Below, piece after piece: positions 45,936-55,268 of a stretch of 64,000 bases of DNA. The DNA lies in contig JADZCV010000014.1 of NCBI GenBank assembly GCA_020851375.1, positions 42,651 through 106,650 on the forward strand, written 5' to 3'. The notes beneath the pieces were generated by a model. The model was not told where the DNA came from. It made no database searches and saw only the letters and a program-made list of their open reading frames with translations. Every line of letters starts with the position of its first letter. The stretch's first letter is position 1. Both the position numbers and the translations under genes were made by a program. The stretch is from Nitrospirota bacterium (lineage in GTDB: Bacteria > Nitrospirota > 9FT-COMBO-42-15 > HDB-SIOI813).

Positions 45936-46937
45936 ATGAAACCCCTCTTACATTCCCAATTAATAAACGGACCCTTTGATGATCCAGGTTTTTATGTTGA
46001 TATTATGTGGGACAGGCGCGCCCTCCTGTTCGACCTCGGGGATATTACATCTCTAACCCCCTCGCAATTACTTAAGGTCACAGACGTATTCGTGTCTCAC
46101 ATGCACATGGACCACTTTATCGGATTTGATCATCTCTTAAGGATAGTCCTGAATCGTGAAAAATCGTTGAGAATATTCGGTCCGCAGGGAATCACGGACT
46201 GTGTGGAGGGCAAGTTAAGGGGCTATACCTGGAATCTGACTGAAGACTATCCTCTTGCCCTGCAGGTCATCGAGATCAATAATGACTTATTAATGATCAC
46301 GAAGTTCAGTGCATGTGATGGTTTCAAACGGCTTCCATTAAGTAACATGTCTTTCTCAGGGGTTATTTTAGAAGAGGAGATGTTCACTGTCCGTTGTGCA
46401 GCCCTTGACCATAAGATACCTTCGCTCGCCTTTGCCCTTAAAGAACGATTTCACATCAATATAAACAGGGATAAGCTCGACAAACTGAAACTGGAGGCAG
46501 GCCCCTGGCTCAGGAGGTTCAAACAGGCGTTATGGGAGGGCTCCCCTGATGACGGGAAATTTGAGATTACAGAGAGCGATAGCAAAGAGGGCTGCAGGGA
46601 ATTCACTATCGGTGAGTTAAAAGATAAGATTGCAACAATTACAGAGGGACAGAAGTTGTCTTATGTCGTTGACGCAGTCTATAACAGGGAGAATGAGGAA
46701 AAAATTATAGAACTTGTCAGGGGCTCAGATATTTTGTATTGCGAGGCAGCGTATCTTGATGCAGACATGGATATTGCTTCGGAGCGGTTTCATCTCACTG
46801 CACGGCAGACTGGTGAGTTGGCCCGGAAAGCCGGGGTTAAAGAGATTGAGATCTTCCACTTCTCACCGCGGTACCAGGATAATCCTGCTGATCTGCACAA
46901 AGAAGCGATGCTTGCGTTTCATGGTGAATCACCATAA
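45936..46937 (+). CDS. MBL-fold hydrolase, ribonuclease Z-like
   Basis: The 333-residue protein has the metallo-beta-lactamase motif SHMHMDHFIGFDHLLR with flanking zinc ligands. Later histidines lie in HKIPSLAF and in the C-terminal HFSPRYQDNPADL. The arrangement (no N-terminal signal, GPQGITDCVEGKLRGYTW) is like RNase Z and related enzymes. Activity on tRNA 3' ends or another phosphodiester is inferred. Its stop is convergent with the next gene. Confidence 0.82.
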   Translation: MKPLLHSQLINGPFDDPGFYVDIMWDRRALLFDLGDITSLTPSQLLKVTDVFVSHMHMDHFIGFDHLLRIVLNREKSLRIFGPQGITDCVEGKLRGYTWNLTEDYPLALQVIEINNDLLMITKFSACDGFKRLPLSNMSFSGVILEEEMFTVRCAALDHKIPSLAFALKERFHININRDKLDKLKLEAGPWLRRFKQALWEGSPDDGKFEITESDSKEGCREFTIGELKDKIATITEGQKLSYVVDAVYNRENEEKIIELVRGSDILYCEAAYLDADMDIASERFHLTARQTGELARKAGVKEIEIFHFSPRYQDNPADLHKEAMLAFHGESP

Positions 46938-46941
46938 TCCA

Positions 46942-47253
46942 TCACTTAGTCAACCGCGCTGTCACTGAACTCATCTTGTCATCAAGCCTGACCTTCCTGT
47001 CCATTCTGTCATCAACCGTGATGCTTGTGATCACCCTTTTTATACCCTTTTTAAAGGGCGTCTCGTGGAGTTTCAGTGCTATCCTGAAGAGGTCTGCAGG
47101 CCTTCCTTCTATGATGGTGCCCATGTCAGTAAGCCTGTATTTGACTTTGGCCTTACTGCAGGTCCTGACTACCTCTGCAATATAATCCCCTATGCTCGGC
47201 GAAGGGGTCCCGACTGGTACTACGCTGATATCCAACAGAGCCATCTGAATCAC
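46942..47253 (-). CDS. MTH1187/YkoF-type thiamine-binding family protein
   Basis: The 103-residue protein has the pattern of the MTH1187 (DUF77) family: ALLDISVVPVGTPSPSIGDYIAEVV, YRLTDMGTIIEGRPADLFRIALKLHE and IKRVITSITVDDR. Such proteins fold as ferredoxin-like sandwiches and some bind thiamine or its precursor. It lies 14 bases after ribA, but no thiamine gene is adjacent. Confidence 0.85.
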   Translation of the reverse strand: MIQMALLDISVVPVGTPSPSIGDYIAEVVRTCSKAKVKYRLTDMGTIIEGRPADLFRIALKLHETPFKKGIKRVITSITVDDRMDRKVRLDDKMSSVTARLTK

Positions 47254-47267
47254 CCCCTTTCCTTCAG

Positions 47268-48011
47268 CTACATTTTGCGTTTTTTGAATACAGGAACATC
47301 CATCTGCTCCTGGAAACGGCCTGCCACGCCTTCGAGGAGGTGGCCAAATTTTTTCTCCTTTGTCTCGAGATAGAAGCGGTTGTGTTTATTAGGCGGGATA
47401 ATCAGTGGTATCCGCTCTGTAACGTTAACACCATATTGTTTAAGCTCTGCTATCTTCTGTGGATTATTTGTCATAAGCCGGACTGATTTTATCTTCAGCG
47501 ACTGAATGATATGCGCGGCAACGCTATATTCCCTTTCATCATCATGAAAACCCAGCGCTATGTTGGCCTCTTTAGTGTCAAGCCCTTCTTCCTGAAGTGC
47601 GTATGCCCTTATCTTGTTTACAAATCCTATACCGCGCCCTTCCTGCCTCAGGTATATCAATACCCCCATCTTCATCCTGCCGATCGTCCTGAGTGCAGTA
47701 ACAAGCTGGTCATGGCAGTCGCATCTGAGTGATCCAAACACATCTCCTGTCACACACTCTGAGTGGAGCCTGATGACCACGTCTTCCTGATCCACTACAT
47801 TCCCATGAATGAGTGCGCCATGCTCTTTGTCATCCCTGTTATTATAAAACGCCGCCACCTGAAACTGTCCATATCTCGATGGAAGATTGGCAATAGCGTC
47901 TATCCTTACGCATATCTTATCCCGGCCGATACCGCAGCACTCATGGTCTTTATTTTCATCAAGAAGGGCCTTTATATCTTTACCTGTCAATCCACTGGAT
48001 AGTTCCTTCAT
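47268..48011 (-). CDS. ribA: GTP cyclohydrolase II
   Basis: RibA opens the riboflavin pathway by converting GTP to 2,5-diamino-6-ribosylamino-4(3H)-pyrimidinone 5'-phosphate. The 247-residue protein shows HSECVTGDVFGSLRCDCHDQL, with the zinc cysteines, and the active-site YLRQEGRGIGFVNKIRAYALQ. An N-terminal stretch of about 30 residues precedes the core. It is a single-domain enzyme; no ribB domain is fused. No FMN riboswitch is recognisable in the short upstream gap. Confidence 0.9.
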   Translation of the reverse strand: MKELSSGLTGKDIKALLDENKDHECCGIGRDKICVRIDAIANLPSRYGQFQVAAFYNNRDDKEHGALIHGNVVDQEDVVIRLHSECVTGDVFGSLRCDCHDQLVTALRTIGRMKMGVLIYLRQEGRGIGFVNKIRAYALQEEGLDTKEANIALGFHDDEREYSVAAHIIQSLKIKSVRLMTNNPQKIAELKQYGVNVTERIPLIIPPNKHNRFYLETKEKKFGHLLEGVAGRFQEQMDVPVFKKRKM

Positions 48012-48035
48012 TTAATTAACACCTTTCATAATAGT

Positions 48036-48878
48036 CTAAAAAAACGGATTGTGCCCCAATTCTTCTGCTACTGTGGTAGCGGGTCCATGCCCGGGAAAGA
48101 TCCGGACTTCATTACTCAAGGATAACACCCTGTTCATCACTGCTCTCAATTGTGTCCTGTAACCATCACTACTGTTTGACTTGCCGACAGAGCCTGCAAA
48201 CAGGGTGTCACCTGAAAAACAATAATCTTCGGTTATATAGCACGTGCTTCCATACGTATGCCCGGGCGTTGAAACCGCCTTTACATTATGTCTACCCACC
48301 CTGAACTCCATACCATCCGTTACAGTGCACTCTCTCACCTTCATACTATCAGAAATACCGGCAGACGGCTCCCCGGCAGGTATATATACTTCTGCCCGGG
48401 TGGCACTGATGATCTCTCTCAATCCGCCTGTGTGGTCTGAGTGGCAGTGCGTAATAAAGACATACCTCAACCTTAATCCCCTTGCCTGTAAATTCTGTAA
48501 GACTGCCTTGCTGTCATTAGCAGTATCAAAAATCACTGCCTCGCCTGCCTCGCTGTCATATAAGATATAGCCATTAACCTTATATGAACCGACTGTACCT
48601 GTAATAGCAACAACATCAGACATCATGCCCGGGGGACATCCCTGCGGATGCCAGCTTCCTGAGGCAATCGCATATAGCCTTCCCGGATTAAGCCCCAAAA
48701 CTGCAGCAACTGTGCCTGCCTCTTTTTCAGAAGGTTTGTGCCTGTATGACTCCATGCCTTCCAATATAGATACAGACAGCCCGGACACATCAGAAACCTG
48801 TTTTATGGTCAAACCGAGGCCGTTCCGGGCCTTCTGAATTATGTCCCCAAATTCATCCTCAAGAGGCTCTATGCTCAT
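48036..48878 (-). CDS. Glyoxalase II-like MBL hydrolase with an N-terminal HTH domain
   Basis: The ATG at 48878 is preferred to the GTG at 48902. The first 65 residues read as an Xre-type helix-turn-helix (LGLTIKQVSDVSGLSVSILEGMESYRHKPSE). The rest is a metallo-beta-lactamase fold: THCHSDHTGGL zinc motif, VSTPGHTYGSTCYI, CFSGDTLFAGSVG and FPGHGPATTVAEE, all typical of glyoxalase II-like and persulfide dioxygenase enzymes. The combination of DNA-binding and hydrolase domains in one protein is uncommon. The upstream leader contains caccacaaagacacaaagg-like repeat DNA. Confidence 0.75.
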   Translation of the reverse strand: MSIEPLEDEFGDIIQKARNGLGLTIKQVSDVSGLSVSILEGMESYRHKPSEKEAGTVAAVLGLNPGRLYAIASGSWHPQGCPPGMMSDVVAITGTVGSYKVNGYILYDSEAGEAVIFDTANDSKAVLQNLQARGLRLRYVFITHCHSDHTGGLREIISATRAEVYIPAGEPSAGISDSMKVRECTVTDGMEFRVGRHNVKAVSTPGHTYGSTCYITEDYCFSGDTLFAGSVGKSNSSDGYRTQLRAVMNRVLSLSNEVRIFPGHGPATTVAEELGHNPFF

Positions 48879-48896
48879 CCGGAAATCCCCGTTTTT

Positions 48897-49245
48897 TACC
48901 ACAAAGACACAAAGGACACAACGAATTATATTTCAGAAGCATCATCCCAAAATGCACCAGTATACCTGTCATTCCCACGGAAGTGGGAATCCAGAATCAT
49001 GCCTGCGTTCTGGATTCCCACTTTCGCGGGAATGACGTTTTCACGATCCTTTGTGAGCCCTGAGCTGTGAGCGTGCCGAACAGTCGAAGGGCTCATGACG
49101 GTTCACCTGAAAATGCTCCTATGTACCTGTCATTCCCACGGAACCTGTCCCCGCAGGATTTAAGCGGGGAGTGGGAATCCAGAACCTTGCCATCGGTCTG
49201 GATTCCCGCTTGCGCGGGAATGACATTTTTCTTGAACCAGGTGGG
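48897..49245. repeat. Dispersed repeat R1, tandem copies C1 and C2
   Basis: This gap of about 370 bases contains no gene. It starts with a caccacaaagacacaaagg stretch (48898-48922). Two R1 units follow, each with inverted gtcattccca/gcgggaatcc parts: 48950-49113 and 49105-49241. They share the ccctgagctgtgagcg / gaacagtcgaagggctcatgacggttcacctgaaaatgctcct block. Copy C2 also has the accccgcaggatttaagcgggg element seen in copy A. Confidence 0.85.
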
Positions 49246-49250
49246 TGTCC

Positions 49251-50051
49251 CTATTGCCGTGCTACTTTTCTTGCCGTTGTAATAAAACCGGTATGTGCCA
49301 CCATCCTGTGGTCCGGCCTGACACTGTTGTCTTCCACATGCCAGGTCCTCACCAATGTCTCAGATGTCTCAATCTGTATGAAATTACACGATTCCTTTAA
49401 TGCCTTCACAACTGTTGAGACCTGAAGGATAGTAGGGAGATAGCAGAGGAAGATGCCGCCTTCTCTTAATGATTGCACTGCATGCGGTACCACCCTCCAC
49501 GGTTCAGGAAGGTCAAGGACTACCCTGTCTATCCCATCTTCCCCAATACCCTCATAGATGTCCTGCTCCCGGATTATCAGGTTATTTGTCTTACCGTTAT
49601 AAAGCTCAATATTTTCAAATGCCCTCTTGCTGAAATCATCCCTTAGTTCATACGAGACAACCACTCCCCGTTCTCCAACGGCCCGCAGCAATGCCATTGT
49701 CAATGCCCCTGAGCCTATGCCTGCCTCAACTACCTTAGCCGCCGGGTATATGTCAGCGCATATGAGGATCATTCCGATGTCTTTGGGGTATATCACCTGA
49801 GCACCCCGCGGCATCTTCAGTATATACTCTGAAAGCGTCGGTTTCAGGACAATAAACTTGCTTCCCCTTGACAGAGTAACTGTAGAACCATCCTCACGAC
49901 CAATGATATCATCATGCGGAATTTTCTCTCCGCTGAACTGGAATACCCTCCCGCTGCAGAGTGTAAGCGGATATTGCCGCCCTTTCCGGTCTATAAAATG
50001 AATCCTGTCACCATCTGTAAACTTCATGTCAGCATTATCATAACTTAACAT
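49251..50051 (-). CDS. trmI: tRNA (adenine-N1) methyltransferase TrmI-like
   Basis: The 266-residue protein shows the TrmI/Trm61 fold: an N-terminal beta domain (VTLSRGSKFIVLKPTLSEYILKMPRGAQVIYPKDIGMI), then the SAM domain with VVEAGIGSGALTMALLRAVG, YELRDDFSKRAFENIE and DRVVLDLPEPWRVVPHAV. It methylates adenine 58 of tRNA in relatives. Length is normal. An alternative ATG exists at codon 9. Confidence 0.9.
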   Translation of the reverse strand: MLSYDNADMKFTDGDRIHFIDRKGRQYPLTLCSGRVFQFSGEKIPHDDIIGREDGSTVTLSRGSKFIVLKPTLSEYILKMPRGAQVIYPKDIGMILICADIYPAAKVVEAGIGSGALTMALLRAVGERGVVVSYELRDDFSKRAFENIELYNGKTNNLIIREQDIYEGIGEDGIDRVVLDLPEPWRVVPHAVQSLREGGIFLCYLPTILQVSTVVKALKESCNFIQIETSETLVRTWHVEDNSVRPDHRMVAHTGFITTARKVARQ

Positions 50052-50142
50052 AGTACATATTGCAATTGGCTATGACAGTATGTTGACGGCTGGATTCATT
50101 GCCTATACGTCTGAATTTTGTTAGTATAAGTGCTGATACTTA

Positions 50143-53082
50143 ATGAAAAATGGGGTAAATATGACTGACGATTCCAGAAAAACGGCAGAGAGGTTTGATA
50201 CTGAGATACTAAGTCTCGAGATACTTAGTGAGATCAGCAGGATTGCCCATTCAACATTTGACCTCAAGGAGAGGCTGAATGCCATCGTCAACACAACTGC
50301 AGAAAAGATGGGGGTTGACTGCTGTTATGTATCGTTGTTGGAAAAAGACGGGAAAAGCCTGACCCTAAAGGCTGCAAGGGGGCTTCATGCAGGCTCGATT
50401 GACAAGGTAATGCTTCATGTCGGCGAAGGGATAAACGGCTGGGTGGCAAAGGAAGTAATGCCTGTGGCCCTTAGAGACGCCCATACGGACCCACGATTTA
50501 AATACATAGCTGAGACAGGGGAAGAAAAGTACAGATCCATGCTTGCAGTCCCAATTACAGTTCAGGGTAAATGCACCGGAGTGCTCACAGTTCAGACCTT
50601 TGGCCCTAAAGATTATCTGGAAGACGAGATCACCCTTCTGTCAACTATAGCCAGTGAGGTAGGGGGTATTATAAGAAATGCCCAGCTCTACCAGGACATG
50701 AATCACAGGCTGCTTGAACTGACAACACTATATGAGATGGGACAGGCTGTCACATCCACCCTCGACCTCGAGACCATATTAAAAGTAATAATTAAAAACA
50801 GTGTATATGTAATCAGGGCCAAAGGCGGCGTCCTGCGCCTTCTTGAACCTGAGACAAACAGGCTGGTGGTCAAGGCATACTCCATGCCTGAGGAAGATGC
50901 GTCAAGGTTACAAGACCTTGACATCGGGCAAGGGATTGCAGGGATGATCGTAGCGAGTGAAACCCCTCTCCTTATACCGGACATACAATCCTCGCCAGAG
51001 TTCAGGGATGCAAACTGGATCGTAGCCGCCAGCATGCTTGGTGTACCGCTAAAGGCAAAGGATAAGATAATTGGCACGTTAACACTTTATGATAAATTGC
51101 CATATTCCGCAGACGGGACTGCCAGCTTTTCATATGAAGACCAGCAGCTGCTCACTACTATTGCAAGCCAGGCATCTATAGCTATAGAAAATGCAAAACT
51201 CTATCAGCAAACATTAAGCAATGCACGGGAAATGGAGACGCTCTTCTCCCTGTCTAAAGGACTTACCTCTGTACTTGACCTCCACTTTGTTCTTGATTCA
51301 GTTCTCAGGATGATCAGCGAATTACTGGATGCCGGGTTCGGTATCCTGACATTGTATGATGTGGAGACACAGGAGCTTGTGACTAAATCTATTCACGGGG
51401 CTGACCATTCCCTGATCCCCAGCCTTAGATTCAGGCTTGGGGAAGGGACTACCGGCTGGATTGGAGAGCACAGAGAGAGCATTATGCTGAACAACGTGGA
51501 TGAAAACGACCCCAAGATGACAATAGTCCGCCTGAACAACCTCATAGGCGTACCTTTGCTGGTAAAAGACAGGCTTATTGGGACTATAGAAATTGCCAAC
51601 AAGATTTCAGCACCAGGATTTTCATCACCAAACCTGATGTTCCTTTCCACATTTGCGGGACATGCTGCTGTCGCAATAGAAAATGCCCGTCTTTATGAAC
51701 AGACCAGGAAACTGGCGGAAGAGAATATCAAGAGGGTTACGGAATTATCTATTTTACATGAAATCAGCAGTACCCTTGGGACGACCCTTGAGTTGGACAA
51801 ATTGCTTCATATAATACTGACCGGCGTTACCATAGGTGGCGGATTGGGATTCAACAGGGCTGTGCTGTTTCTATACGATGAAAGAAACGATGTCCTGCGG
51901 GGTGTGCTTGGCATAGGACCAGACAGCGGAGAGGAAGCCCACAGAATTTGGGCCAGCCAACCTTCCACCGGGAGTCTGCGGGACAGGATATTGAGTGATG
52001 ACGACATGGCCATTCATAAGTCATCCAATATCAACAAGCTTGCAACAAGCCTTGTCATCCCTGTAGAAGGCGGGACAAGTGTCCTTGCCAGAACCGTCAT
52101 TGACAAACGGGGTTTTATTATTGAAAATGCCCATGACGACCCGCGCGTACTTCCGGCATTGCGGGACATAATTAAGACAGAAAGTTTTGCCACTGCCCCG
52201 TTGATGGCAAAGGGTAAGGTCATTGGCACTATCTTCGTTGACAATCTTTTCACCAGAAGACCAATTACAGAAGACGACATGAGGTTCCTGATGATGTTTG
52301 CAAATCAGGCCGGTTTAACGATCGAAAATGCCCTTATATATTCCAACCTTGAGGAGACCAACAAGAGCCTGCGGGAGGCACAGGAGAAATTGATTCAACA
52401 GGAAAAGATGGCGGCCCTTGGTGAGATGGCAACAAGCATGGCACATGAAATCAGAAACCCCCTTGTTTCAATCGGAGGATTCGCAAGACGCCTCAGAGAC
52501 AAACCGGTTACAGGAGAGCAGGTAAGGAAATATTCAGAGATAATTTATGAGGAGGTAAGCCGGCTTGAACAGATCCTTCAGGAAATATTAGCCTTTGCGA
52601 GAGAGTCCAGACCGGCATTTGTAACAACTGACATCAATAAGGTAATAGACGACGTATTTATCCTTTTTAAGGATACACTGAGTTCAAAGAACATTAAGGT
52701 CAGTACTGCCATTTCACATGATGTACCGTTGATATCAGCAGACCCCCAGCAGCTCAAACAGGTATTTATAAATCTTTTTACAAATGCTGAACAGGCAATG
52801 GATGAAACCGGGGGCGTCCTGTATATCGAGTCAAAACTTTCAGACAAACTGCCACCTGAAATCATCATCGAAATAAGTAATACGGGCCCCTTGATTCCTC
52901 AGGATATCATGGCAAATATATTCAACCCGTTCTTCACTACCAAGTCATCAGGAACAGGCCTCGGCCTGGCTATAGTCCACAGGATTATAGACAGTCATAA
53001 AGGCAAGATCCATGTAAAAAACCGTCCTGTCCCTGATAGAGGGGTTTCTTTTATGATAACGCTGCCGGTAGAAATCAGGTGA
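50143..53082 (+). CDS. Soluble sensor histidine kinase with four GAF domains
   Basis: The 979-residue protein has no membrane helix. Four GAF domains follow one another at about 25-185, 195-355, 365-520 and 533-730, linked by LYEQ/LYQQ-type helices. A dimerisation/phosphoacceptor domain follows with MAALGEMATSMAHEIRNPLVSIGG (about 758-785). The ATPase domain is next, with the N-box FINLFTNAEQAMDE, and GTGLGLAIVHRIID near the end. GAF domains can bind small ligands or haem; the signal is unknown. No response regulator is adjacent. Confidence 0.88.
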   Translation: MKNGVNMTDDSRKTAERFDTEILSLEILSEISRIAHSTFDLKERLNAIVNTTAEKMGVDCCYVSLLEKDGKSLTLKAARGLHAGSIDKVMLHVGEGINGWVAKEVMPVALRDAHTDPRFKYIAETGEEKYRSMLAVPITVQGKCTGVLTVQTFGPKDYLEDEITLLSTIASEVGGIIRNAQLYQDMNHRLLELTTLYEMGQAVTSTLDLETILKVIIKNSVYVIRAKGGVLRLLEPETNRLVVKAYSMPEEDASRLQDLDIGQGIAGMIVASETPLLIPDIQSSPEFRDANWIVAASMLGVPLKAKDKIIGTLTLYDKLPYSADGTASFSYEDQQLLTTIASQASIAIENAKLYQQTLSNAREMETLFSLSKGLTSVLDLHFVLDSVLRMISELLDAGFGILTLYDVETQELVTKSIHGADHSLIPSLRFRLGEGTTGWIGEHRESIMLNNVDENDPKMTIVRLNNLIGVPLLVKDRLIGTIEIANKISAPGFSSPNLMFLSTFAGHAAVAIENARLYEQTRKLAEENIKRVTELSILHEISSTLGTTLELDKLLHIILTGVTIGGGLGFNRAVLFLYDERNDVLRGVLGIGPDSGEEAHRIWASQPSTGSLRDRILSDDDMAIHKSSNINKLATSLVIPVEGGTSVLARTVIDKRGFIIENAHDDPRVLPALRDIIKTESFATAPLMAKGKVIGTIFVDNLFTRRPITEDDMRFLMMFANQAGLTIENALIYSNLEETNKSLREAQEKLIQQEKMAALGEMATSMAHEIRNPLVSIGGFARRLRDKPVTGEQVRKYSEIIYEEVSRLEQILQEILAFARESRPAFVTTDINKVIDDVFILFKDTLSSKNIKVSTAISHDVPLISADPQQLKQVFINLFTNAEQAMDETGGVLYIESKLSDKLPPEIIIEISNTGPLIPQDIMANIFNPFFTTKSSGTGLGLAIVHRIIDSHKGKIHVKNRPVPDRGVSFMITLPVEIR

Positions 53083-53083
53083 A

Positions 53084-53584
53084 TCAACGCTTTGGTTTGG
53101 AATGACACCGCGTACAGTTTGACAATGGGAATGCAACGATGCCGTGGCACCGGCCGCAAAATTGTCCTTCTTCAATCTTTTTCATCGTAACCTTGTTTGC
53201 CCCGGCCTGCATAATGAATATCTTTGGATGACAATTATTGCAGGCAAGCCACTGTGTATGGGGGTAATGTGGATAAACGACATCAGGCAAATCACCCTTT
53301 ACCTTAAAGACTATGTCCAGGTCTATAACAGGCGTTGTCGGTTTGGTGGGGTCAAGTGAATCCTTTGGCTTTATGGTCCCCTGCCTCAATGCCTTGACCC
53401 AGTCAACATAGCCGGAATTATCTTTTGGTAATATCTGCAGAGGCAGGGCCTGTTCCTGCTGCCCCTGTTGTCCTTTCAAAACATCTGTTTTTTGTTGCGC
53501 ATATAACAGAGATGAAGAAATTACATGAAAGGAAACGCTTAGGATAAAAGCTGATAAAAGTACCCGGGTGATCCACTTTGTCAT
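53084..53584 (-). CDS. Triheme c7-like periplasmic cytochrome
   Basis: The ATG at 53584 is used, since upstream codons belong to the cupredoxin gene (its stop overlaps). The 166-residue protein has a signal peptide (1-30) and a spacer. At the C-terminus lies the haem region ACNNCH, CGRCH, CTRCH with PHYPHTQWLACNNCHP. Additional histidines before the first motif may act as distal ligands. Related to the cytochrome c7 family. It is the last gene of the cytochrome-cupredoxin operon. Confidence 0.82.
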   Translation of the reverse strand: MTKWITRVLLSAFILSVSFHVISSSLLYAQQKTDVLKGQQGQQEQALPLQILPKDNSGYVDWVKALRQGTIKPKDSLDPTKPTTPVIDLDIVFKVKGDLPDVVYPHYPHTQWLACNNCHPKIFIMQAGANKVTMKKIEEGQFCGRCHGIVAFPLSNCTRCHSKPKR

Positions 53585-53594
53585 TGTGCAGCTG

Positions 53595-54014
53595 TTATTC
53601 TGTCTTTGCAGGCGGTGTCTGGTCAACCTCTTCAACGATTACAGCCCCCATCATAACACGATGAATATAGCAAAAATACGGATACTCTCCGGCCTTTATA
53701 AATGTGTGACTCCATGAGTCGCCAGGAGGCATTATCGGAGAAAAAAGCTCTTTATCATTTGTTCCCTGGCCTGGGATACTGGCAATCGGATGCCTCCTGT
53801 CATCTTCATTTATCCATTTAACAGAATCCCCAACCTTGATTTTAAGCAGGGCAGGTTCAAACTTATCTAAACCTTTTGGGATACGGACTTCGTAGACCTT
53901 GGAACTGCCTGAAGGAGGTGTGCCTGTTTCATCAGCAGCTACTGACATGGCTACACCTGAGAAGCCGATTACAATTATAAGCAGACCTATTAACCTTGCA
54001 GCAAATCGTAACAC
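53595..54014 (-). CDS. Periplasmic cupredoxin
   Basis: The 139-residue protein has a signal peptide (about 1-27) and one plastocyanin/azurin-type domain. Probable copper ligands are His75 (DDRRHPIAS), Cys115 and His118 (YFCYIHRVMMG), and Met121 or Met122. It is a small soluble electron carrier, located between two cytochrome genes. It could shuttle electrons to or from these multihaem proteins. Confidence 0.85.
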   Translation of the reverse strand: MLRFAARLIGLLIIVIGFSGVAMSVAADETGTPPSGSSKVYEVRIPKGLDKFEPALLKIKVGDSVKWINEDDRRHPIASIPGQGTNDKELFSPIMPPGDSWSHTFIKAGEYPYFCYIHRVMMGAVIVEEVDQTPPAKTE

Positions 54015-54049
54015 AGCAGCTCTCCTCTGTGGATTGATTCAGGTGTAAT

Positions 54050-54862
54050 TTAACGGCCCCTTTTAGCGGCCTCCTTGGGCTTTACATGGCATCTGTTACA
54101 ATCTGTCAGAGGGAACGCAACCCTGTTATGGCATCTTCCGCAGTATTCTCCTGCCGCTATCTTGGCCATTGTCATCTCAGGGTTTCCTCCTGCCTTCATC
54201 TGGAATATGGATGTGTGGCAGTTTGTGCAGGTCAGCCATAAGGTATGCACATAATGAGGATATACGACATCTGCCATAAACTTACTCTTTGTCTCTATTA
54301 CAATATCAAGATTGAAGGGGGGGGCGGCCATGGCTCCTGGCTCAAGTGAATCCAAAGGTTTGACGTTTCCATTCTTTATCGCGGCAGCCCAGTCTACCAG
54401 CCCGTATTTGTCCTTCGGCAATCTTGCGAGCTCCATAGCCGCAGGATGCTCCAACTGGCCAACCTTCTCTGCATCACCTGCAACACCGGATGGGTCTCCG
54501 GTCCCTGCAACAACGCCACGTGAGCTTAAATAGATAAGAAGGGATGGGTCAATATTCCTGTACTGAGCAGGCACGTTCTGCGCATTAGCGCTCTTTGTAA
54601 CAGCAGGAGTCTGCTGGGCTATTACAACTGGTGGTGGTTCCGGCGCCGGCGCTGCAACGGATTCAGGCGCTGCAGTTGTTTCAGCCTGAGCTGCAGCAAC
54701 TCCAGGTTCCGCAACAGGGGCTGACTCAGCCTGTGCAGGCGGTGTTTCAATACCTGCTGCGTCGCCCTTAATTTCCTTCTGAGCGCATGCAACAGTAATC
54801 ATTACGACAATTGATAGAATTACACCAGATAACAAGTACCTCAGATTTTTCTTGCCACTCAT
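54050..54862 (-). CDS. Triheme c7-like cytochrome lipoprotein with Ala/Pro/Glu-rich linker
   Basis: The start is ATG at 54862. The 270-residue protein has a lipoprotein signal (MITVACAQKE) and a long low-complexity linker rich in Ala, Pro and Glu (about 30-100). A spacer region follows, and then haem motifs CTNCH, CGRCH and CNRCH with PHYVHTLWLTCTNCH. The last 100 residues resemble the other two cytochromes. It would be anchored to a membrane by lipid and face the periplasm. Confidence 0.82.
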   Translation of the reverse strand: MSGKKNLRYLLSGVILSIVVMITVACAQKEIKGDAAGIETPPAQAESAPVAEPGVAAAQAETTAAPESVAAPAPEPPPVVIAQQTPAVTKSANAQNVPAQYRNIDPSLLIYLSSRGVVAGTGDPSGVAGDAEKVGQLEHPAAMELARLPKDKYGLVDWAAAIKNGNVKPLDSLEPGAMAAPPFNLDIVIETKSKFMADVVYPHYVHTLWLTCTNCHTSIFQMKAGGNPEMTMAKIAAGEYCGRCHNRVAFPLTDCNRCHVKPKEAAKRGR

Positions 54863-54893
54863 TATAAAGCCCCCCTCCCTCAATTCCAATTCA

Positions 54894-55268
54894 TTATTTC
54901 AAGAATCCACGGGACTCCGGAATTGCTACTGTGCTCGCACCGGAATGACACCTGTCGCAATATATTGGAGCCCATGCTATTTTCCCGTTGTGACACTTGC
55001 CGCAATACTCTCCCTGCATGATCTTCTGCATGTTAATATCATTAGAACCCTGTCTCATAAGGAATATATCTTCATGGCAGACCTTGCACTTAAATCTAAT
55101 GCGGTGGAACCAGTGCGGAAATACCACAGGCGGCATACCTGCCTGCTCTGCGTACCTGTTCAGGGTAAGGTCCGCATATTCGGCCTGAGTTGGTGTGATT
55201 TCAGCAAAGCCAAAGAGACCAACAACGAAGGCAAGAACGAGAGTACTGACTATAACTATCTTTTTCAT
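54894..55268 (-). CDS. Triheme c7-like periplasmic cytochrome
   Basis: The 124-residue protein has a signal peptide (1-28) and three haem motifs CKVCH, CGKCH and CDRCH, with HWFHRIRFKCKVCHEDIF before the first. It shares layout with the C-terminal parts of the two other cytochromes of the operon and is the compact, minimal form. It is the first gene of the minus-strand operon, preceded by a long AT-rich leader (to about 55425). Confidence 0.85.
   Translation of the reverse strand: MKKIVIVSTLVLAFVVGLFGFAEITPTQAEYADLTLNRYAEQAGMPPVVFPHWFHRIRFKCKVCHEDIFLMRQGSNDINMQKIMQGEYCGKCHNGKIAWAPIYCDRCHSGASTVAIPESRGFLK

Noticed and set aside
47253..48036. FMN or thiamine riboswitch next to ribA and the thiamine-binding gene
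   Set aside because: The gaps are 14 to 25 bases long, too short for either riboswitch.
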